The notes beneath the pieces are model-generated. The model worked only from the letters and a program-made list of their open reading frames with translations, did no database searches and had not been told where the DNA came from. The position numbers and the translations under genes were made by a program. From Flavobacterium hungaricum (GTDB taxonomy: Bacteria > Bacteroidota > Bacteroidia > Flavobacteriales > Flavobacteriaceae): a stretch of DNA of 64,000 nucleotides. Positions within the stretch are counted from its first letter, which is position 1. Every line of letters begins with the position of its first letter. Where the stretch lies: NCBI RefSeq assembly GCF_015182285.1, contig NZ_PRDM01000002.1, positions 682,001 to 746,000 of the forward strand. The letters are read 5' to 3'. Shown piece after piece: positions 58,037 through 64,000 of this stretch.

Positions 58037-59272
58037 ATGATCATTCGCTTTGTAATTCTATGCGCTCTTTTACTATTTATTGAGTTCTATTCCTATCAAT
58101 CCTTTCGTACTTTAATTAAACAAAGATGGGTTTTAGTGAGTTACCAGGTTATAAGCCTGCTTATTCTAATTTTTATTATTTATTCATTTTCTAAAGTAGA
58201 TCGTTCGGTAGGGCAGACCAAACAGTTTATGTTTACTACAGGATTAATGCTGCTGGTATATGTCCCTAAAATTGTTCTTACGTTAGTAATGTTTGGAGAA
58301 GATATTATTAGAGTAGGAGCAAGTATTTTGAATTATTTTGTTTACAATACACCTCGAAAAGAAATGATGCCCGACAGGCGAAAATTCATCAGTCAGATTG
58401 CATTGGGTTTGGCTGCGGTACCGTTTCTGTCTTTGATTTACGGAATTTTTGAAGGGAAATATAATTTTAAGGTATTTAAGCAGACGATTTATTTTCCAGA
58501 TCTTCCAGATGCTTTCGACGGTTTTAAGATCACGCAGATTTCAGACGTCCACAGCGGAAGTTTTGACAATCATGAGAAAATAAATTACGCGATCGATTTG
58601 ATAAATGAACAAGAATCAGATTTGATTTTGTTTACGGGAGATATTGTAAATACACATGCTAAAGAAATGCATCCGTGGCTGGAAACTTTTAATCGTATTA
58701 AAAGCTATAAATATGGAAAATTTGCTGTTTTAGGAAATCATGATTATGGTGAATACGTGACCTGGCCTTCTGAAAAAGAAAAAGATGAAAACTTTCAGCA
58801 GATTAAAAAATTATACGATCAGATTGGTTTTAAATTAATGTTGAATGAGCATACTTACATTCAAAAGGGCGATGATAAGATTGCTTTGATTGGTGTAGAA
58901 AACTGGGGTGTCAATTTTAAAAAAGCCGGTGATCTAAACAAAGCATCTCAAGGTGTGGATCAAAAAGATTTTAAGGTCTTAATGAGCCACGATCCAAGCC
59001 ATTGGGATGCCGAGATTAAAGATCATCCTCAAAACTTTCATTTAACATTTGCAGGCCACACACACGGGATGCAGTTCGGGATTGAAATTCCCGGATATTT
59101 TAAATGGAGTCTGGCACAATATATTTATAAACAATGGGCAGGCTTGTACGAAAACGTTGGAAGATACGTTTATGTTAATCGAGGATTTGGTTTTCATGCC
59201 TATCCGGGACGCGTCGGAATTATGCCCGAAATAACGGTTATCGAACTAAAAAAGGGCCGTAATGTCGCTTAA
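58037..59272 (+). CDS. membrane-anchored metallophosphoesterase
   Basis: A 411-residue protein. N-terminal 110 residues hold three or four membrane helices; a following RRKFISQIALGL motif resembles a twin-arginine signal and a fifth helix (ALGLAAVPFLSLIYGIFE). The catalytic domain (150-411) has all calcineurin-type metal motifs: ISDVHSGSF, FTGDIVNTHA, LGNHDYGEY, MSHDPSHW and AGHTHGMQFG. It probably acts on periplasmic-side or cytoplasmic phosphodiesters such as lipid or nucleotide; substrate unknown. Confidence 0.88.
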   Translation: MIIRFVILCALLLFIEFYSYQSFRTLIKQRWVLVSYQVISLLILIFIIYSFSKVDRSVGQTKQFMFTTGLMLLVYVPKIVLTLVMFGEDIIRVGASILNYFVYNTPRKEMMPDRRKFISQIALGLAAVPFLSLIYGIFEGKYNFKVFKQTIYFPDLPDAFDGFKITQISDVHSGSFDNHEKINYAIDLINEQESDLILFTGDIVNTHAKEMHPWLETFNRIKSYKYGKFAVLGNHDYGEYVTWPSEKEKDENFQQIKKLYDQIGFKLMLNEHTYIQKGDDKIALIGVENWGVNFKKAGDLNKASQGVDQKDFKVLMSHDPSHWDAEIKDHPQNFHLTFAGHTHGMQFGIEIPGYFKWSLAQYIYKQWAGLYENVGRYVYVNRGFGFHAYPGRVGIMPEITVIELKKGRNVA

Positions 59273-59346
59273 TTCGTTAAAAATGCTAAATTTGTATTAT
59301 ATTTATTTCTTTTTATAGATTTAAAAAACTTAAAATTTTTGGTTTT

Positions 59347-59649
59347 ATGTCAAAATTTGGAGAACTAATAAATGCTCAAGTCCCTGTGTTAATTGATTTT
59401 TACACAGATTGGAATGAATCGTCTGTTTCTATGCATCCTGTTATTAAGGATGTTGCAGCTGCGCTTGGCGATAAGGCCAAAGTGATCAAAATTGATGTAG
59501 ATAAAAATCAAGAGCTGGCAGAAGCACTTCGTATAAAAGGACTTCCGACTTTAATGATTTATAAAGAAGGGCAGATGATTTGGAGACAGTCTGGAGAGCT
59601 TGATGCTAATACTATTATTGGAATTGTTCAAGATCAATTCAGCGTTTAA
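59347..59649 (+). CDS. thioredoxin-fold protein lacking the redox cysteines
   Basis: A 100-residue thioredoxin-like protein. The fold markers are present (VLIDFYTDW, VIKIDVDKNQELAEALRIKGLPTLMIY, with the cis-proline in LPT), but the active site WCGPC is replaced by WNESS (Trp22 to Ser26), so both cysteines are gone. No Cys occurs in the protein. It cannot act as a disulfide reductase; a chaperone, binding or regulatory role is possible. It stands alone, 74 bases after the metallophosphoesterase. Confidence 0.85.
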   Translation: MSKFGELINAQVPVLIDFYTDWNESSVSMHPVIKDVAAALGDKAKVIKIDVDKNQELAEALRIKGLPTLMIYKEGQMIWRQSGELDANTIIGIVQDQFSV

Positions 59650-59673
59650 AATAACTTCTTTTGTTTGATATTA

Positions 59674-60315
59674 TTAATGAATAATGTCAAATTGATATCC
59701 GTTTTCTTTTAAAAAATGCAGTGTTCTTGGTAAAGCAAATCTCAAATTTGGAGAAGCTTTAATACTGTCATGAAAAACAATTACACTGCCGGATTTTACA
59801 TTCTTGGTTACGTTTTCCAAACATTTTTCGGGAGTAATACTTTGATCGAAGTCGGCACTTAAAACGTCCCACATTACAATTTTATAGCCTAATTTTCTAA
59901 GCACCTTAGATTGTGCTTTTTTGATTTTTCCGTACGGAGGACGGAATAATAAGCCTTGCGGTGTTTTTTCTTGTTTTTCTAAAATTGCAGCGCAGTTTTT
60001 TACATTTTCGATATAATCATCTGTATGGATTTTCCATCCATTTACATGATTCATCGTGTGGTTTCCTATTGAATGTCCGTCGGTAATTAGTTTTTCGAAT
60101 AAAGCGAGATTGGCTTTAATGTTTTTTCCGATGCAGAAAAAGGTAGCTTTTGCATCAAATTTTTTCAATTCAGATAAAACCCAGTCTGTAATTTCTGGAG
60201 TAGGGCCGTCATCAAAAGTGAGGTATATTTTCTTTTCATTATTAGGAATGTCCCAACAATATTTAGAAAATACCCTTTTTATAAATGAATTCGTTTTTAC
60301 CCAATAAAAGCCCAT
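59674..60315 (-). CDS. polysaccharide deacetylase (NodB homology)
   Basis: A 213-residue protein with the CE4 deacetylase motifs: TFDDGPTPEITDWVL (metal-binding Asp), HSIGNHTMNH (metal histidines), FRPPYGK and VMWDVLSADFD plus IVFHDSI. It likely removes acetyl groups from a cell-wall or capsule polymer. A signal peptide is not evident; an N-terminal basic-aromatic segment may anchor it or the enzyme may be cytoplasmic. Its gene stands alone on the minus strand. Confidence 0.9.
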   Translation of the reverse strand: MGFYWVKTNSFIKRVFSKYCWDIPNNEKKIYLTFDDGPTPEITDWVLSELKKFDAKATFFCIGKNIKANLALFEKLITDGHSIGNHTMNHVNGWKIHTDDYIENVKNCAAILEKQEKTPQGLLFRPPYGKIKKAQSKVLRKLGYKIVMWDVLSADFDQSITPEKCLENVTKNVKSGSVIVFHDSIKASPNLRFALPRTLHFLKENGYQFDIIH

Positions 60316-60346
60316 TTTGAATTGATTTATCTTGTTATGTAAAAAT

Positions 60347-60387
60347 AAAAAATGCGGCGCTATTTATCAAAAAGCGCCGCATTTTTT
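60347..60387 (-). terminator. intrinsic terminator after DUF2723 gene
   Basis: AAAAAATGCGGCGC / GCGCCGCATTTTTTT with an AT-rich loop of about 13 bases, lying after the stop of the gene at 60410-63691 on the minus strand. Confidence 0.88.
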
Positions 60388-60409
60388 TAATCATTAAAAA
60401 TTTCGTATA

Positions 60410-63400
60410 TTATTCTTTTTCACGTCCAAAACGCTCAAAAACATTTACATAAGTATTAAAAGTTTTTTTATGCTGGTCGTAAAACGCTTTGTCATTGTTT
60501 TTCTGCATTACCTGCAATAAACTTCTGTAACGTTCAATGTCTGTAATAATGTCCATTGCCAGATCAGTTTGGTCAGTTGGAGGAAGAGTGCTGTAATAAT
60601 TTAAGTTTTGCTTGTACTTCTCAACCAGCTTATTCAATAAATCATGAGCTTTAGCAGTTTCTCCAACCTTGTAATATCCGTTAGCAAAAGGCTCAACTAA
60701 AGAATAGTAACCAAATTTGTCTAAAGGCAGTTTAGTAACAGCCAGGTTAATTACATTTTTAGCTTTATCGATTTTGCCTTCCGCAATAAGTTGATCCATT
60801 AATCGAGAAAGATTAGTACGGTACGTAATGCTGTTACGTCTGGTTTCTGGATCGTGGTATATTTTATCGCTTTCGCTGTTACCCCAATCCCATTTCATTA
60901 CAATGTCGTACATTTTATCAGCATCAATCTGCCCCATATCCATTGGTCCTCCATCTTTTGAAGGAACATTTTTAACAGGAACCAATTTGTACACCATTCC
61001 ATCTAACTGCAGGTAATTTTTCAACCATAAATAATCTTCATCGTCAAAGGCACCTCCGCTAAAATAAATTGGTCTTTTCCAATTGTTATTAGCTAAAATA
61101 TCCAGCATCATTAAGCGGTTTTTGTACAATGCGCCTCCCTTAATGTCAATGTCTAAGTACGGAACAATAGAATCATTGTATTTAGGATTTACAACCTTAT
61201 TCTTAATGATCGTATTTTTGTCAATGTTCACTCTGATTTTATTTGTTGGATAAAAATGAATAGTTTGTCCATTTTGTAAACCAACTGTTGATTTAGGATT
61301 TTTAATAAAATCAATAAAATCATTGATATTCCAACGAGTATCAATTTTCTGGATATATACTACATAATCCAATTTATCTCCTACAAATTGATCGTGTGTA
61401 AACGAAATAGGAAGCGGGTTAGACTCATAAGATTTGGCTTTCATTTGATCAATGTACCAATCCGTCATGAATAAACTCGTATTTACGATTTTAACATCTG
61501 TTCTAAAATGCTCAATTTCTTGTGCGTACCAAAGCGGGAAGGTGTCGTTGTCCCCGATGGTGAATAAAATGGCATCTTTATCACAAGAACTTAAATACGC
61601 TTTTGCCATTGCAACAGCAGTGTATCTTCCAGATCTATCGTGGTCGTCCCAGTTTTGTGAAGCCATTAAAATAGGAGCAGCCAATAAACTTCCGGCAATA
61701 ATAACCGGTCCGGCAATTTTTGGCGCAACATATTTTTGAAAACTTTCATATAAAGAGTATACTCCAAAACCAATCCAAATTGCAAAGACATAGAAAGAAC
61801 CCACAAGCGCATAATCTCTTTCACGAGGTTCAAAAGGTCTTTCGTTTAAATATATTTTCAAAGCAATTCCGGTAAACAAGAATAAAGCAAGCAGTACATA
61901 AAAGCTTTTTAAATCTTTGTTTGCATGATACATTATCCCGATTAAACCTAAAATAAACGGAAGGAAATAGTAAACATTACGTCCTTTATTGTTTAAGACA
62001 TCATCAGGTAAATTATCCTGAGATCCTAAATGAATAGAATCTAAAGGCTTGATACCGCTGATCCAGTTTCCGTCAAGATTGTCGTATTTACCTTGAACAT
62101 CACTTTGACGACCAACAAAGTTCCACATTAAATACCTCCAATACATATATCCGAATTGATATTCAAACATAAAAGCGAAGTTATCAATTGTAGCAGGCTT
62201 TTCGATAATTAAATAATCACCGTAGCTTTTCAAGAATTTCATGTAGCCTTCGTTGTCAATTTGTTTTTGAGCAAAAGCTTTTCTGAATTCAGAAACAGTC
62301 TTTTCAACCTCATTACGTAATTGTGCTGTTGCTTTATTGTACTCCTCTTCATTTAACTGGCTCGGATCAATTCCGTATTTAGCCAAATCATCTTCATAAT
62401 TATAGTTCGGATTAATTCTGAATTTTGGAGGATTTGTAAAGTTGATATAGTTTTGAATATGGCCGTTTTCGGTACTCCACATTCTTGGCAAAAACGCTTT
62501 CTGATTGTCGTCAGAGTTTTGTTCTGCATTTTTGTAATTATTGGTAATGATGTATTTACCAGTTTTATAATCTCTTTCGTAGTTTGGTTTTTTGTCTAAA
62601 TAAGGTGTTTTAGCATCAAGTCCAGCAAAATACTCTGTATACTGAGGTCCGTACAATAAAGGGTTTGCGCCGTATTGTTCACGATTATAATAGGCTAAAA
62701 CCTCGGTCGCGTCAGACGGTTTATTTTCGTTAATAACAGTATTGGCATTTGCACGAACAGGTAACATCATCCAGGTTGAGAAACCAATAAGGATAAACAA
62801 AATACAAAGGATAATGGTATTGTAAAATATTAAACCTTTTTGTTTGGTGTATTTTAATCCAAAATAAAAGAAAGCAATAAACAACAAAGCCACAAAGATA
62901 GTTCCTGAATTAAAAGGAAGTCCCATGTTGTTTACCATAAAAATTTCGGTTTTACCAAAGAACGCCATCGTTAATGGTAATAGCAATATGAAAATAAATA
63001 AAAGAATACCAACAACTACCAAATTGGCAATAATGAAGTTTTTAATGGTAACTTTTTCATAGTGTTTGAAGTAATATAAAAATCCGATAGAAGGGATCGT
63101 TAAAAGAGCCATGAAGTGTACTCCAAAAGAAAGTCCGATTACCAATGAAATAATCAAAAGCCATTTGTTTCCTTTTGGTTTGTCCATGTCTTGTTCCCAA
63201 CGCAGTCCAAGCCAGAAAAGTAATGCGATTAATAAAGAAGCCATTGCATAAACTTCGGCTTCAACAGCATTAAACCAGAAACTATCAGAAAAAGTATAAG
63301 CTAAGGCGCCTACAAAAGAGCTTCCTAAAATAACAATAGAGTTGTTTTGATCAATTTCAGAAAAACGGCCTACAATCTTTTTTAAGATCATAGAAGACGA

Positions 63401-63691
63401 CCAAAACATAAATAATATGGTAAATGCGCTAGAAAAAACAGACATCATATTAACCATCAGCGCTACATGTTGTGCGTCTATCGCAAACATTGCAAAGAAT
63501 GCTCCCATCATCTGGTAGAGCGGTGCTCCCGGAGGGTGTCCTACTTCTAGTTTAGCTGCTGTGGCGATATATTCGCCGCAATCCCAAAAGCTCATTGTAG
63601 GTTCAACAGTTAATGTATAAGTGATTAAAGCGATTGCAAATGCAAACCAACCAATAATTGTATTCCATTTATTGAAATTGAATTGTGCCAT
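60410..63691 (-). CDS. DUF2723 membrane protein (glycosyltransferase-like)
   Basis: A 1093-residue inner-membrane protein. The N-terminal half is a DUF2723 domain with about 10 helices (FWDCGEYIATAAKLEVGHPPGAPLYQMMGAFF is the signature), thought to resemble PMT-type glycosyltransferases. The second half has a periplasmic region and more helices (RPFEPRERDYALVGSFY, DNDTFPLWYAQE). It is common in Bacteroidota, often linked to protein O-glycosylation or envelope assembly; function not proven. Terminator follows. The region 63692-63936 upstream carries a tRNA promoter but no other gene. Confidence 0.9.
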   Translation of the reverse strand: MAQFNFNKWNTIIGWFAFAIALITYTLTVEPTMSFWDCGEYIATAAKLEVGHPPGAPLYQMMGAFFAMFAIDAQHVALMVNMMSVFSSAFTILFMFWSSSMILKKIVGRFSEIDQNNSIVILGSSFVGALAYTFSDSFWFNAVEAEVYAMASLLIALLFWLGLRWEQDMDKPKGNKWLLIISLVIGLSFGVHFMALLTIPSIGFLYYFKHYEKVTIKNFIIANLVVVGILLFIFILLLPLTMAFFGKTEIFMVNNMGLPFNSGTIFVALLFIAFFYFGLKYTKQKGLIFYNTIILCILFILIGFSTWMMLPVRANANTVINENKPSDATEVLAYYNREQYGANPLLYGPQYTEYFAGLDAKTPYLDKKPNYERDYKTGKYIITNNYKNAEQNSDDNQKAFLPRMWSTENGHIQNYINFTNPPKFRINPNYNYEDDLAKYGIDPSQLNEEEYNKATAQLRNEVEKTVSEFRKAFAQKQIDNEGYMKFLKSYGDYLIIEKPATIDNFAFMFEYQFGYMYWRYLMWNFVGRQSDVQGKYDNLDGNWISGIKPLDSIHLGSQDNLPDDVLNNKGRNVYYFLPFILGLIGIMYHANKDLKSFYVLLALFLFTGIALKIYLNERPFEPRERDYALVGSFYVFAIWIGFGVYSLYESFQKYVAPKIAGPVIIAGSLLAAPILMASQNWDDHDRSGRYTAVAMAKAYLSSCDKDAILFTIGDNDTFPLWYAQEIEHFRTDVKIVNTSLFMTDWYIDQMKAKSYESNPLPISFTHDQFVGDKLDYVVYIQKIDTRWNINDFIDFIKNPKSTVGLQNGQTIHFYPTNKIRVNIDKNTIIKNKVVNPKYNDSIVPYLDIDIKGGALYKNRLMMLDILANNNWKRPIYFSGGAFDDEDYLWLKNYLQLDGMVYKLVPVKNVPSKDGGPMDMGQIDADKMYDIVMKWDWGNSESDKIYHDPETRRNSITYRTNLSRLMDQLIAEGKIDKAKNVINLAVTKLPLDKFGYYSLVEPFANGYYKVGETAKAHDLLNKLVEKYKQNLNYYSTLPPTDQTDLAMDIITDIERYRSLLQVMQKNNDKAFYDQHKKTFNTYVNVFERFGREKE

Positions 63692-63885
63692 ATTTAGGTG
63701 TTAAAAATTTGAATATTTTCGATTCTACAAAGAAAATGTTTTTTTATGTAAAGAAACGACCATTAACATAAAATTCTAAAAAACTATCTGCAAAAAGTAA
63801 TGTGTTGTTTATGAGGTGTTTTGGTTGATAGCGGAGTTTTTTAAGTAAAAAAGAACAAAAAAAATGTTTTTTTTTGGCCAAAAAG

Positions 63886-63916
63886 TTTGCACAAACTAAA
63901 TAAAGCTTTAAATTTG
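63886..63916 (+). promoter_or_regulatory. promoter for tRNA-Gln
   Basis: TTTG at 63886-63889, a 19-base spacer and TAAATTTG at 63909-63916. The predicted start near 63922 is 14 bases before the tRNA 5' end. It is the best-matching promoter in the window. Confidence 0.75.
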
Positions 63917-63936
63917 CACTCGCTTAACAGCACTGC

Positions 63937-64000
63937 TGGTCTATGGTGTAATGGTAACACAACTGTTTTTGGTGCAGTCTTTCTAGGTTCGAGTCCTAGT
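63937..64000 (+). tRNA. tRNA-Gln (anticodon TTG), cut by window end
   Basis: Starts TGGTCTATGG at 63937. The D-arm, the anticodon stem ACTGT/GCAGT with loop TTTTGGT (anticodon TTG, for Gln CAA), variable loop and T-loop GGTTCGAGTCC are all recognisable; the acceptor 3' half is past the window edge (64 of about 71-72 bases present). Confidence 0.9.

Noticed and set aside
63692..63936. A small gene in the gap before the tRNA
   Set aside because: No frame of meaningful length or start; only the tRNA promoter was found.

Overview
The window looks like chromosomal DNA of a Flavobacterium-type bacterium (Bacteroidota, Flavobacteriia). Supporting signs are low GC, promoters matching the flavobacterial pattern (TTTG about 19-21 bases upstream of TAnnTTTG) with few purine-rich ribosome binding sites, a tail of a glycan-degradation locus, a TonB receptor and a complete thiamine operon under TPP riboswitches, a bacterial GGGP/PcrB-type prenyl synthase, a DUF2723 membrane protein, and many short intergenic repeat families. 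No phage, insertion sequence with transposase, or CRISPR array was seen.

Layout. 1-6527: end of a beta-glucan type utilisation locus (three GH30 enzymes, an endonuclease/exonuclease/phosphatase-family protein, a GH3 beta-glucosidase). 6570-10351: a transglutaminase/DUF3857 protein, a small hypothetical protein, a Nudix-like regulator and an MmcQ/YjbR protein. 10426-13208: alkylation-damage group (AlkB, a stand-alone Ada-type zinc module, a 2OG-Fe(II) oxygenase, an AraC-Ogt 'Ada'). 13397-16803: SMR pump and a run of poorly known secreted or small proteins. 16986-20728: ahcY, a phosphopantetheinyl transferase, and a truncated haemoglobin / membrane protein / Crp regulator group. 20822-27149: PcrB, PnuC, a NadR-kinase/DUF4301 fusion, ArfB, then a TPP riboswitch and TonB receptor. 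27193-33146: degenerate Rieske lipoprotein, greA, HIT protein, sensor kinase, flavin reductase, DUF3127, aat, MOSC protein. 33143-40922: thiamine operon thiS-C-(tenI)-D-E-G-(GxxExxY)-H-F read on the minus strand from a TPP riboswitch. 41137-44672: tag, queuosine precursor transporter, M3 peptidase. 44827-47709: tsf, rpsB, rpsI, rplM. 47902-50712: two ferritin-like proteins and a LacI regulator. 50763-54801: polA preceded (in map order) by a duplicated polA 3' end and a small cargo gene. 55164-57874: an OmpR-type two-component system flanked by two tiny lysine/alanine-rich exported proteins with near-identical promoters. 57927-64000: metallophosphoesterase, a cysteine-less thioredoxin, polysaccharide deacetylase, DUF2723 protein and the start of tRNA-Gln.

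How it fits together: the clearest functional units are the glucan locus, the thiamine synthesis operon (with thiamine-type TonB receptor also under TPP control elsewhere in the window), the alkylation repair group, the ribosomal-protein operons and the two-component system with its two probable target genes. The most interesting signals are: duplicated promoters with paired TCTTCATTTT repeats around the two-component system; start-codon-covering hairpins downstream of both TPP riboswitches; an intrinsic-terminator-like hairpin in the greA leader; a duplicated polA 3' end bracketing a cargo gene; a duplicated thiH 5' end and a repeat-flanked GxxExxY gene inside the thiamine operon; and several proteins with family folds but missing catalytic or ligand residues (Rieske, thioredoxin, Nudix, Ada zinc module, ThiF). 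All functions are inferred by reading; no database search or folding program was run.
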